The notes beneath the pieces are model-generated. The model saw nothing but the letters and a program-made list of their open reading frames with translations. It was not told the origin of the DNA and ran no database searches. 64,000 nucleotides of DNA, taken from NCBI GenBank assembly GCA_014529385.2, contig CM043944.1:67825895-67889894 (forward strand), given 5' to 3'. Numbering within the stretch: the first letter of the stretch is position 1; every line of letters begins with the position of its first letter. This DNA comes from Adiantum capillus-veneris (lineage: Eukaryota > Streptophyta > Polypodiopsida > Polypodiales > Pteridaceae). Shown here in pieces: positions 10,930-21,949 of the stretch. Both the position numbers and the translations under genes were made by a program.

Positions 10930-11728
10930 CTATTACCCAGTACATCATGGAGCTCGACTATGAGGTTAATCTCATCCAATGAGAACTTTCCATGTTTGAG
11001 GTCTGGTCGAAGATGATTCAGCCATCTACGTCTACAGCTCTTTCCACAACGATCCAGCCCTGCAAAAATCATGCTTTTTGAGCCTCGATTAGGGTTCGAA
11101 GGATATACCATCTTCTGCAAGAGGTTTTAAGAGCATCTTGTAGTGATTATGTATTTTCAATATTTCCAAAATTACAAATATTGAATATCTTTTGATCGTG
11201 ATTGGCTGTGCAGTACTGCTTCAAGCCTAACCCTTGAAGAAAATATTCAAGCACCTTGCCATTTGATGTGATTTTATTGTGCTAATATTCAAGCGGTCAA
11301 CAAAAATGCTGCTGTTGTTGTGGAGCAAAACGGAGTCATGGAGGAACTACCAACAAAACTACTGTGAAAGGTCTGTAGATGCAAATTTTCTCAAGAATAG
11401 ATAAAGATATCTATGGAACACCAAACCATATTTATTGCTCATCAAGTCATCAGGCGTGCTGTTCAAAGCTGGGTAATATATACCTAGATCTGATCTTTCA
11501 CCACCGATTGTTGAGGAATTTACTTCGATAGACACGCCATGCCGCCATAGTGATATTACATAACGTAGCTAAGCGGTATTACTGTGCAATATGTACTTGA
11601 AGTGATCGAGTAGCAGCATTAATCATACCAGCTTTACGGGCGATGTCAGTCCAGCTGCCATGAACGTATTTGGTGATGCAGCGCACCAGCCTCTCGTCCT
11701 CGTCTGGAGACCATAGCACCTTCCTCAT
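10930..11728 (-). CDS. R2R3-MYB transcription factor, exons 1-2 only (truncated or interrupted)
   Basis: Exon 1 is 11728-11629 and starts [15 protein letters not shown], the usual start of a plant R2R3-MYB. Exon 2 is 11059-10930 and carries [23 protein letters not shown] and the first part of R3, ending LHDVLGN. The donor (CTG|GTATGA) and acceptor (TTTTTGCAG|GG) join in frame to give [11 protein letters not shown], at the position where plant R2R3 genes have intron 1. Exon 2 ends AAT AG|GTGATG, the normal phase-2 site of intron 2. The three R2 tryptophans are kept (LW, SW, RRW). Odd residues are V in place of G in KYVHGSW, and DEI where R3 usually has EED. The third exon (rest of R3 and activation domain) was not found below 10929; transposons fill that side. 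It is either a gene with a huge second intron or a truncated pseudogene. It would act as a nuclear DNA-binding regulator if intact. Confidence 0.75.
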
Positions 11729-11798
11729 TTGCTGCGCCTGCACTTGGGGCTGGACGCGTGACACGGTGTGGCTGTGTGAGCCTGCTCGCCCGTGTGTG

Positions 11799-11838
<40 letters not shown>
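11799..11838. repeat. (GA)n microsatellite upstream of the MYB start
   Basis: About 19 GA units, which is (CT)n on the MYB strand, 70 bp upstream of the MYB start codon. It probably lies in the 5' UTR or promoter. CT tracts are common in plant 5' leaders. Confidence 0.85.
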
Positions 11839-11839
<1 letters not shown>

Positions 11840-11840
<1 letters not shown>

Positions 11841-14076
11841 AGCACTGGTGCAAATCGACGCAGGGCTGGACAGGCTAGCTGCTACAAAAGAACGCGCTTC
11901 GCTTCCTAGATATGTTATGTATGATAATGAAGCAGGCTCTAATCGCGGGAGGAGGGCATATGCCGACACTCTCGTCGCTCTCTTTCTCACATTCTCTGCA
12001 CGCAAGGAGAATGTTTGTGAGAGAATGCGGTGTCTCCAGCTTGATTTCTCAATGATGAATTTGCTCTGTCCATATCATGGCTCCACTCTTGAACGCATTC
12101 TACAAGGACGTAGTATCCATTCTCATTCAATGAGTTTTGCTTTTAGTTAGGGACATGCATGTTCCTTGTTCCCTGGCCCCACGTATCTAGCTCCTTGGTC
12201 GAACATATACAAGTTACTCTAGCACTTGTCATGTAGAATGGCAAAACATTGGCTGCGATTTTGTGTTGGTACATTTTGTAACCTAGAGCATTTTTGTAAT
12301 CTGGATAACCAGCACGATGTTGTGGACATACTATGCCCCATTGGGATGATGATGATGTGTAGTTGTTATGTCTTATTTCTTCTAATATAAATTTCTCTCG
12401 CCTTGATGGAAAAAAAAAACATTGGGTGGGACTTGTGAAGAGCGGAATTTTTAGATTCTAATGCTCGCAAGGAGTGCTTAGGTGAAAATTTTATATCCCA
12501 AACATACACAGTACCCTCAAGGGAAAATATTGATATAAGGTGGGCTCAATTATAAATAAGAAAAGGTTACAAAACCTGCTATGGAAGCAGAGAGAGAGAG
12601 AGAGAGAGAGAGAGACCAATCTAAGTGAAAACTTTGTGTCTAAGTCAAAACTTGACTTGCCAAGACCATCACTACATGTTGGCAATGTAAGGCTAAGATA
12701 TAACAACCAATGAGACAAGGAATATCATACAAAAGCACCACCAAAGACTAAGTTTGACAATTTTTGCCTATCTAGCAACAAGAAAGAAAGCCTTTTTGTA
12801 ATGAATGCCAATCTTTCCATGTTTGTAAAAGCTAGCTTCTAATGTAAAAGTGATATTTACAAAAGCCTTTTATCCACCTTTGTCAGCTAGATGACTATAT
12901 AGTTCGTAGTGATAACTCTCTAGATTGACAGAATGTTGATGATAATTTCCTTTCAATTGCAAGAGGGAAGGAAAAAAGCTACCTCTAGTGAAGAATTGTG
13001 CCAATGTTGGGTGTGAGCTTTGTTGCACCCTCTATGTGTGTGAATATTCTCTACCTATATGCAAACTTAAGTAGACATAGCAATTGTGTGAACTTCATTT
13101 TGCATGTGTTAAGAGTAGTCTTTTGGAGATTGCATGAACAACCACATGCAAGTTTGTTTTTAATGCTACTGTTATTAACTTTGTGTATCTAGCTAAGTTC
13201 TCTAATTACATGAAATACCCATGGATGCATCGTTTGCTATTCATCTTAATTGAGGTCAATTGGTAAGACGGAAGGCCATTCTCCCATCAAAGGTAGTCTT
13301 CTCACCTATCTTTTGAGTGCTACATCATAGCCCCAATGCTCTTAGTATCCGATGATTCTTTCTCACAGATGGCACTAGTATCAAATGTGAGGCATAAGGG
13401 CATGAGCCCTCACTTTCACCCATTCATTCTCCTCCACTAATAAGAGAGGAGGATCCGTGCTAGTTCCAATGAGCATTGGCCTAATCGTTGATCTCACATT
13501 ACTCTCACCTTGGAAAAACATTTTCATTTTCGAAAACAAAAGTGGGATATTTCTTCTTGAGAGCAAAATGTTGTTCCAATGTGGCACTTTTTGAGGCCTA
13601 CTTTTACTAAAGAGATCACCTAAATAACGACGTTCGTGGCGGGCATCAATATATGTGTATAACCATTTATATAAAAAAATCAAAATTTGAATTTCCAACA
13701 ATGATTTCAATCCAAATTCTGATTGCTATTTAGATGCATATTTTAAGGCCCATTTAGGCACGCATTCTGATAGTTCTATGATCTATCGGCACCTATCTTG
13801 ACAGATTCTGCAAAAACAGAACCCTCAGGTTTTTCCTATGCATTTTTGTCTATTTTTCATCTCCTCCCTTGCTCTCCTCCTCCTCCATTCCTGCAAATCT
13901 GGTGCTCTCGGGCTTGTTGGAGTCAAGATCTCCACTTACACGCTCCCTCCTATCAGCAAAGTAAGATTCGTAACATAGTGTGTGTGTGTGTGTGTTTTAA
14001 CATGTTTGACGACATTTCTTCAAGTGCTTCTTGCTCAAATAGCCCATATGTGAGTGTTGTTTCATTCTCTTCTCTT

Positions 14077-14112
<36 letters not shown>

Positions 14113-14276
14113 ACATGCACATAAACATGCACACAAATTAAAAAAATGCACGTTAGTTTGTCAATTGTCTATACACATTGTGCGGCACACACACATTTTT
14201 GAAGCAAAGGAAAAATTGAGATAAAATATAACTTTTGTTATTTCAAAAAATTTATTAATTAAAAATCATCATTTAA
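11840..14276. other. Intergenic DNA with microsatellites
   Basis: No gene recognised. It holds (AG)n at about 12588-12615, (TG)n at 13979-13996 and (AC)n at 14080-14107. The run TTCTCTCGCCTTGATGG followed by ten A at 12395-12420 could be the poly(A) end of a retroposon. A 109-codon frame at 13381-13710 (minus) has no recognisable domain. Confidence 0.6.
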
Positions 14277-14281
14277 CAAAG
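14277..14281. repeat. Target-site duplication, left copy (CAAAG)
   Basis: CAAAG directly before the LTR start TGTTGACC. It matches 25013-25017 after the 3' LTR. Confidence 0.9.
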
Positions 14282-15238
14282 TGTTGACCGCTAGGTCAAC
14301 AACACAACATAACTCAAGTTTTGTACCAAAGTCTTATCTTTTGCGAGTTATGAAATGCTGTGGATTATGGCTATAAACGTCATTTGTAATGAGTAGTTAT
14401 TCTAGTTTCAGAAGCCGGGGTGCAATGGCACTTCCAGATTGTAAATACAAAGCCATTTGACCCTTTCAACCCCATTTTTGGTTAAACCTAAGGTAGCCTT
14501 AGTATATAAGGTACCTAGGTCATTTTGTAAAAAGACTTTTAATCATAATCAAACTTTAGCGCTGCCATCTACTGTGTGTGAGAGAGAAACAGAGTGAGCG
14601 TGAGCTTCATCCTCTCGCTACCCCCAGCTCGCTCAACACATTGGAGATCCGACTGCACCATTGCTGTAGGCTCGAGGAGAGCTACGCGACGACGCCAAGC
14701 ATTCCACGTGAGACGAAGCGCACACGCCGACGCATCTATGAGTTAATTGTGGCCGTAAGTGTATCAAACGATGTCTGTTTTTTGCGTGCTAGTAGTCTGT
14801 AGAATCGTGGCGACATAAGCTACGCATAGGTACTCATAAATTTCAGTTTCGGGCGCTTTCAAAATTCTGCTCTGTCATCCTACGCGTTTTCCGCATGCGG
14901 GTTTTGAGTGAGGGTTTTGAGTGTAAAAGCTTAGGGACAGGTGTATCCTAGTGAGGGGATGGTGTTCCTTAAGTTTCGTACGAATCTGGCATGATTAGGT
15001 GAGTTACCTTCCGTATGTGTGTATGTGGCTAGGTGGTGTAGTTGAGAGCAGTGAGGTTCTTGATTGTGGTTTAGTTGGCCTTCCAGAGTGTTATATGTGT
15101 AGGATGGTCTCAGCCTGACAAGCTTAAGAGATTTCCTCCGTGTGCCTATCGTGTCATCTGTGTCCTCAATTGACATTATGTTGATCTAGGTAGTGTTTGC
15201 ATGCACTTCATGGGTGTGTGAGTCTCTCTCGTCCAACA
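14282..15238 (+). repeat. 5' LTR of the gag-protease element
   Basis: 957 bp, TG...CA. It begins with a perfect inverted repeat, GTTGACC-GCTA-GGTCAAC (14283-14300), containing W-box cores (TTGACC) on both strands. TATATAAGG at about 14502 is a plausible TATA box, followed by GA-rich sequence. The 5' LTR has an extra ~26 bp near 15190-15215 (AGTGTTTGCATGCACTTC) that is absent from the 3' LTR. Confidence 0.9.
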
Positions 15239-15259
15239 TTGGCGCCGCTGCCGGGGACG
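15239..15259 (+). other. Primer binding site
   Basis: TTGGCGCCGCTGCCGGGGAC follows the LTR end directly. It closely resembles TGGCGCCGTTGCCGGGGA, a primer site used by many plant gypsy elements of the Athila/Tat group and usually ascribed to tRNA-Asp. Confidence 0.8.
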
Positions 15260-17626
15260 CAAGGATCTAAGTAGGTTTCCTACTAACACTCGTGTGATGG
15301 TTGCTTGATTTAGTTTCGGCTAAAGAAAGCATTTTTCTTAAGTGGATCCGGAAGAGGATATTCCGCGATCAAGTGGATAGCCAGGAAGCGTGTGTCTTGC
15401 CGAGGGTCTGCGACTAGATATGTTTAGATAGGATCTGTGGATTAGAGTAGTTGTTGGTGGTCGAGTGATTTGTGAGGTGATAAAAGCGTTTACTAGTCCG
15501 TGTGTGGCAGTGAAGCGTTTTTCTAGTCATAGATGCAAAACCCCATATGATTTGTAGGAGGAGCTTTAGGTAAGTGATCCGATTCTGATCTAGAGCTATT
15601 CAACACTGAATTATTTGCGAAAGTGCTTGATTGCATTTGAAATCACGGAAAAGTGTGCTTTTGAAGGTAAAAATGCATTAAACAAGCTTTTGTGGATATT
15701 TTTGTATGACTGACTGATGCTGTGCATATAAAAGAGCATTTGCAAGGGTTCTGTGAAGAAAACCTCCAATTCTGTAAACATAGACATCCTACGCGTAGGA
15801 TGTCTCAAGGGGGTTCTGGAGACTAAATTTGAAAATTCTGACTGCACCAGTGGGTTCAGAGGGTAGGTTTTACCTAGTAACATATTGACTTGGGTGTTTT
15901 TCCCTACTTTTGTTGACCAAAAACCAAAAGGCGGAGTCAGAAAACGTAAAATTTCAGAAAAGGCTTAAATTGAGTGATTTTTGCATGTTTTTGCAATTGT
16001 GAAGCATACTTGCACTTGCTGAGAGCATAAGGAAGCATCAGGGACACTTCAGTCTGAAAAAAATAAGTAGTAGACATCCTACGCGTAGGATGTCTACAGG
16101 GTCATCTGGGCACTTTTTTGAAAATCTGAGGTTACCAGTGTGTTTAGAAGGTAGGTTTTACCCTATTTTCACCTAGAAAGTGGAAATTTGACCATATTTT
16201 GACAGATCAAAGCCAAAAAACGAAAATTCCCAGACATCCTACCCAAATTGTGTCCAAGGCCTAATTTTGAGACCAAACCATAGGGTGACTTCATGTGCAT
16301 GTTATACATGATGTTTTGAGTGCATGTGAGAGTTTTCAGCTCATTTGGGTGAGAACATTGGGTTTTGAGCAAACTTTAGTATTTTTTATTGAAAAAGACA
16401 AGAACAGCTAGTTTTGGGGTCTTTTGACATCCAATCTCAAATCTGAGCATACCACTGGGTTACTGACATCAAGGGGAAGCTGTAGGACAAGTCTGGGGTC
16501 AAACAAGCCAAAAAGACATCCTACGCATAGGATGTCTTCTGTGTGATTTTGGACTCTAAACAAAAATCTGAGCATACCACAGTGATCAGCACCTGAAGGA
16601 GAGTCTGTGGTTCAAATTTGGGGCAATTCTGAGCAAAAAGACATCCTACGCGTAGGATATCTAAAACATAATTCTAAAACCAAAATTCTACTGTGACCAT
16701 ACCATGCTGTCATATAGCCTTAGATAAGCCTCCTAAGAAAATTTGGTCCAATTTGGAGTGGATTTGACTGGTGAATTCATCAGAACAGACATCAGGCTTT
16801 TGCAGCAGATTCTTAATCATTTGACCAACCTATAGGTGTCAGAATCAAAAAGTAAAAATAGCTGTGAGTTAAGCACATCAAGGGGAAGCTACAGTGCAAG
16901 TTTGGACAAAATCTAAGCAGTTATACATCCTACGCGTAGGATGTCTCCAGCTTGATTTAGGACTCCAAACCAACCTATGAACACACCACTGTGATCAGCA
17001 CATCAAGGAGAAGCTGGGGTGAAAATTTCAAGTCATTCTGTGCAAAAAGACATCCTACGCATAGGATGTCTCAATGCCATTTTTAGGTCCAAATTAAATT
17101 CTGAGCATACCATTGTGTTGTTGGACTCAAGGGGAGTCTCTAGACCAAATTTTGTTAAATTCTGAGCATATAAACATACTACGCGTAGGATGTCTCCAGG
17201 CCAATTTTAGGGTCCAACTGTACTTTTGACCATAACAGGAGTGTTCACAGTGTCACAGAGATCCCAAATCATTTTGACCAGTCTAAACTGCATTTCACTA
17301 TTTTGGCCATAACTTTCACAAACGGTATCGGATTGGAAAAGTTTTTATATCAAAACGTAGCCTGAGAGCGGATCTACAGATCTTAGAGCAAAACTTGAAC
17401 TAAATGCATGCCAACGACAACCATTTAGTTCAACTTTGAAAAAAACATCGTTTGAGGCCTCAAAATTGATCCGCAAGTTAGGGGTGTCTGAAAGCGACAA
17501 TTGTTGCGAATTGTGACGAAATGGTTGCGGTTTTGGACATAGTTTCGACTTTTCCCTAACCAAAGAACTTGAACACAGTAGACTAAGTCTACTTGAACCA
17601 AGCAAAAGCTCTTAAGCCCAGAAATC
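15239..17626 (+). repeat. Leader with ~8 copies of a 24-bp palindrome in ~125-bp repeat units
   Basis: AGACATCCTACG followed by its exact reverse complement occurs perfectly at 15782-15805 and 16072-16095. Near-perfect copies lie at 16514-16537, 16639-16662, 16923-16946, 17048-17071 and 17172-17195, with a decayed half at about 16232. Close copies are ~125 bp apart and share flanking text such as CTGAGCATACCA and CATCAAGGGGAAGCT, so this is a degraded tandem repeat with a palindrome in each unit. In RNA each palindrome would form a 10-12-bp hairpin. The centre ACGCGT matches the CGCG-box bound by CAMTA factors. Half-motifs (ATCCTACGCG, ATCCTACACG) also occur in the two LTRs near 14880 and 24690. 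Confidence 0.85.
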
Positions 17627-19492
17627 ATGTCTACCCTAGATTCAAACGCAGCTTACACAAGCTTGGAGATCCCGACGATAGAGGAATATCCTCCCACAAT
17701 GGATCTTCCAAACTTGCAATTGATAAAGATCCATCTTGTTGAGAGAGTTTGGATGATTGGTCATGAGAGTAAAGGACTATATAGATACATTGATGACAAT
17801 GAGGTCAATATTTATAGGTGCTTAGATCCATACCTAGAAGAGATAACGGATTACAAGCTCTTATATGTCTACACATACGGAGTCGACTGTCAATGGAGAT
17901 CTATAGTTGTCGACAAGTATGGACGAGAATACAGAGTTGTAGAAAGCACAAATCCACAAACTGTACTAGAAAGAGGTGGATATTTGGACAATGAAGGATC
18001 ACAAATGCCTCCACCAAACACGGGAATTCCTATAGGAATTCCAAGAAGAGAGCCACCAGGATTCCCTTCAAGAGCGATAACGAGAGAAGGATTGGGAGAG
18101 TCTCTGGTTAGACTTGTAGACAATCGACGAGTTAGACCATCCCAAGTCCAGAAATGGGTAAACAGAAAATACTCCGGAGATAAAGATCCTAGAGATCACG
18201 TAACGGCTTATAGAAGAGTGATTAGAGCAGAGGAAGTTTCAGATTTTGCGACACAGTTTGCGGGAGTTGGATTGACTCTAGAAGATGATGCAGCTACATG
18301 GTTCGACTCGGTGGAAAAATGGGATTTTGAGACCCTAGATGAGCTGTTTGAGGAGTTTATTGAAGAATTCTCGCCAAAAGGCATTGCTCACAACACGGTC
18401 TCACAAATCCATAGATTCAAACAGAAAGAGGATGAATCAGTACGCAAAGCATCATTACGGCTCAAGAGATATGTTAAGCTCTGTCCGAGAGCAGAATTAC
18501 CTATGCAAGCATGACTGATGCTGATCTTTATCCAAGGAATGAGAGATGAGGGCCTTCAGAAGGATCTGCATATGATAAGGAGGATGACGCTAAACGAGTT
18601 GATCAAAGAAGCTCTTTATCTAGTGGATAACTGTGAGGCATACAAAGAAAAGGACTTAAAGAGTCAAGGAGATGACACATCCTCTCAACACAGTGTTTCA
18701 CAGATAAGTGAGTCCATTTCCAAGCCAACAGCTCCTATTGATCAAGAAAAGCTTATCGATGACTTGGTCAAGCGGTTGATTCCTCTTGTAAGGTCTGATT
18801 CGGGAGAGCCGAAGTGGTGTGAAATTGAGAGAAAATCGACGAACCATACGGGGGAAGAGTGCTATTATAGCATGGAAAATGCTAGGGAGAGGTATGCACA
18901 ACCTATTCCAGAAGAACCTACTCCACCTAGATACATTACGGGGAATGCGCCAGGACCAGTAGGAGTTTTAAGGCCACAGCTTGTCTTAGGACAACAACCT
19001 CCGCTGCTTCCAGGTGCTAGAATGCAGGTAGACATGAGATACATGCCAATGATGGAAGCATCAAATAAACCAACCCCAGTACCAGCTACAATGTGGTATA
19101 GCAACCAAAGAGAGTACTACCCTTCGGAGCAACAAAATGTGAGAGAAACACATGGAGTGGTGAGGCCGGTACAACCTCCACCTCCTGGGTTTCAGTCAAA
19201 AGAAAGAAGGTATGAAATAGACAAAAGGATATTGCGATTCATTGCAAATAGCGGTTTATCTAGGTCAAAGCTTGCTTATAGCCAAGAGGAAATGCTAAAA
19301 GAATCTCCTCAACTAGAGACAGATTGTCACAAAAGTCGTGACAACCACTTGGTCAAACAATGTCCTCATACGGAGATCACTGAAGTAAATGCCTATAGTC
19401 TTGAGTGCGGCATCACTCACTTGATCCCCGATTTCCCAAAAAACCCAAACCAAATCAGGAAAATCACAACAAATGTATCAGGGATTGTTTAG
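17627..19492 (+). pseudogene. Gag of the non-autonomous element (one in-frame stop)
   Basis: Capsid-type retrotransposon gag. It starts MSTLDSNAAYTSLEIPT. The core lies around codons 185-290 (KWVNRKYSGDKDPRDH, FATQFAGVGLTLEDDAATWF, FEEFIEEFSPKG, LKRYVKLCP). A TGA at 18512-18514 interrupts a frame that continues unchanged to 19492 (GMRDEGLQKDLHMIRRMTLNEL). Towards the end two degraded CCHC-like motifs are seen (CHKSRDNHLVKQC; ECGITHLIPDFP). It would form the virus-like particle in which the element RNA is packaged. The next stop, TAG at 19490, is again followed by the same open frame. Confidence 0.8.
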
Positions 19493-19804
19493 CTACCTAG
19501 TAGCTCAGAAAATGAAAATGTCGTACTAGTTCAAGTGGTTACGAGAGCACAAGCTCAAAAGAAAGCTGATGAGAATCCAGAGACAAAGAACACGGAAAGT
19601 GACATGAGTCCAAAGACATATGATGGACCAAAGACACACGCACCTAGTGAGAAAACCAAGAGCAAACGAAATAGTTGGAAAGCTAGAAAGACTAGGATGA
19701 AAGCACGCAGGGAACGAGAGAAAAAATCCCTAGCTAAGAAGCTTACCGAACCTGAAAAGAATATACAACAACATGAGGAAAAGGAGGCACCTTCTCTTAC
19801 ATAG
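19493..19804 (+). pseudogene. Charged linker between gag and protease
   Basis: In the same frame as gag. After LPSSSENENVV it is a lysine/glutamate-rich segment (TRAQAQKKADENPE, KTKSKRNSWKARKTRMKARRE) that probably binds nucleic acid. It ends at TAG 19802-19804, and the next codon is ATG in the same frame. No known domain. Confidence 0.6.
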
Positions 19805-20557
19805 ATGGTTAAACCTCTAGAAGAACCATCCACGGATGAGAAATCGAGAAGTGCTAGTTCAGGAGGATTTGTGTTGGCAGAGAAGGTTAATGAGACATTA
19901 GATGCCCTCTTGAAATCCTATGATGCGAGGCTCAAAAACAACGAAACTCAAGAACATAGGTGGATGACATATCCCTATACGGAACAAGAAAAGCAAAGGT
20001 TTGAAATGTGCCATAAAATGATTCAAACCTTAAAGACCAAATTCCGTGGTAAATTTCTAGAGAAATTTGGTGTAAAAATCCCAATGACTCGAATCGAGGA
20101 AAGCATCAAAGAGCTTGAAATGCCTCAACTAAACACTAGGCCAGTGCCATTAAACAAGGTAGGCGAGTATTATGAGGGAGAAGATGGAAACACCACCCTT
20201 CCTATGGAATTCAATAATGTAAAAACCATGGCAATCCTTGACAGTGGAGCTGGTGTGGCCATTGCAACCAAAGAGGTTTGGAAAAAATGGGGACAACTTG
20301 CCTTGATATCCACACGAATGACCCTGCAGCTTGCAGACGGACACAAGGAAAATCCCCTAGGATTGCTAGAAAAAGTACTTGTTACTTCTTGTGGCATTGA
20401 ATATGAACACACTTTTTTTGTTGTCGACTTTGGCAAGAAGAACAACTATGAAATCATTCTGGGAAGACCATTCATGCAACAATTGAAAATGGTCCAAGAT
20501 TGGGGTTATGACCATATATACCTGAGACATATGGAAACCATAACAAAGATAAACTAG
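19805..20557 (+). pseudogene. Retropepsin-type aspartic protease of the element
   Basis: A 250-codon open segment in frame with gag. The protease lies in about codons 120-245: MAILDSGAGVAIAT carries the catalytic D-S-G, LQLADGHK resembles the flap, and YEIILGRPFM is the conserved hydrophobic-G motif. It would cut the gag polyprotein. It is bounded by stops (TAG 19802, TAG 20555) but not by frameshifts. The DSG form is common in plant gypsy elements. Confidence 0.8.
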
Positions 20558-21949
20558 AGGGACCATAGCTATAGGGATGTGACGAGAACACCGGTTGAGG
20601 AGTTTGATTCCGCCACAGTAGCAGGATCAGAACTTCTAGCTTGGCTAGGTAAGCCTAAAGAACTGTGGATGTGTGGAACTTCACAATGTGGTAGCTTGAA
20701 ACTTGAGGAATGTATCCTAGAGCGGGTTATAGAGGATAAGGACTATATCCCAAAACCATTTCCTGAAGAAGAGTTAGAGCCTTTTGGATGGGAACACATC
20801 TTGGCTACTCTGGACGTGTGCGCCGTGGAGGATGCTCCCACAACAAAGTTTTGTGATGAAAATGGATATGTTGTCGTTCCTTATTTTGCAGTGAGTGTAA
20901 TCCAAGAAAACGAAGAGAACCAGACATAAACAAGCTCTCGAAATAAGGAGGAAACAAAGAAATGTGGAGAATCAAAAGATGAATAAGACGACGAGTTCTA
21001 TGACTCTGTAGAACACTTCGAGCTTCAAGAAGATCGACGACCCAGGAATCAATGTCATCGCTACACGAATAAAGTGCATCAAAAGTGGATTCCAAAGTCC
21101 TTCGTGAAGACACAGCCACGACAAGCATCCTCATACATGGTTCCTAATAAGGATGCAAAGACTCAGCTAGGAGGAATACGACCAGAGCAACGAGCTAACA
21201 ATGCTCTAGAAAAGTCCTCCAAGAAACTAACACCCACGAGCAAACAGATAGTAACTTTCCACTACCAGCCAAAAAATCAAGGGAAAGTACAAGAAGTCAA
21301 CCTTGCTAAGGATAGTAGCGATAGTGATGAATCTTAGGACATCCCCTATCATCAACTCAGGCCATCCCTATCACCAACCCCTTCAGCAACAACCATGACA
21401 GGCCAAAAGAACAGGACAACAAGCCAAAGCCAAAAAGCTCGACAAATCTGGATACCAAAAAACCAGATCGGCCAAAAACAGATATGGATCAAGAAGACAA
21501 AGATCTCTAATGACAAATCACAAGATCCAACACCAAAACAAAAACAAGGAAAGCGTGCATGAACGGGTAAGAATATCACAAAGTCGCAAGCTTTCAAAAC
21601 TCAGGTTTGGGCTCCAAAGAAGTTGATTCAAGCACCAAAAAGTCAGGAATTCATTTGGATTCCAAAACAACCACAGTATCAATTCTCAAAGCCTAAATCC
21701 CGTCACCAACCAAGCGTACAAGGGCCGAAGCAAAGACCACTGTCGATTCACACAACAAAAAGGTGGATCCCAAAGAAGTCTCTTCAAACACAAACGAAGC
21801 ACGGGAAAGTATGGGTTCCCAAACGAGCGTTAGCAACAAAACAGCCAATAATCACAAAGAAATGGGTCCCAAAGAAGAACAACAAAACTGCTGTCAGTGC
21901 ATCGCCGCTTGAATTCTTACAATTCTTCCTACGATTACAGTACAGTTAG
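20558..21949 (+). pseudogene. W-x-P-K repeat region following the protease
   Basis: Same reading frame as gag and protease, with isolated stops at 20555, 20927, 20984, 21335, 21560 and 21947. The first ~120 codons (EEFDSATVAGSELLAWLG, acidic EEELEPFGWEH) are unfamiliar. From about 21074 on, a basic Q/K/P-rich stretch repeats a short motif: QKWIPK, IWIPK, IWIKK, VWAPKK, IWIPKQ, RWIPKK, VWVPKR, KWVPKK. That is eight to nine copies, usually preceded by Q or K. Similar single motifs occur in linkers of some plant Copia gag-pol proteins, from memory. It sits where RT would be in an autonomous element. The role is unknown; RNA or chromatin binding is a guess. Confidence 0.6.

Noticed and set aside
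13381-13710. 109-codon minus-strand frame
   Set aside because: No known domain, no start context, lies in repeat-like DNA.
15786-17195. Regularly spaced palindromes considered as a CRISPR array
   Set aside because: The spacers are themselves related repeats, copies are diverged, there are no cas genes, and the block lies inside a plant retrotransposon leader.
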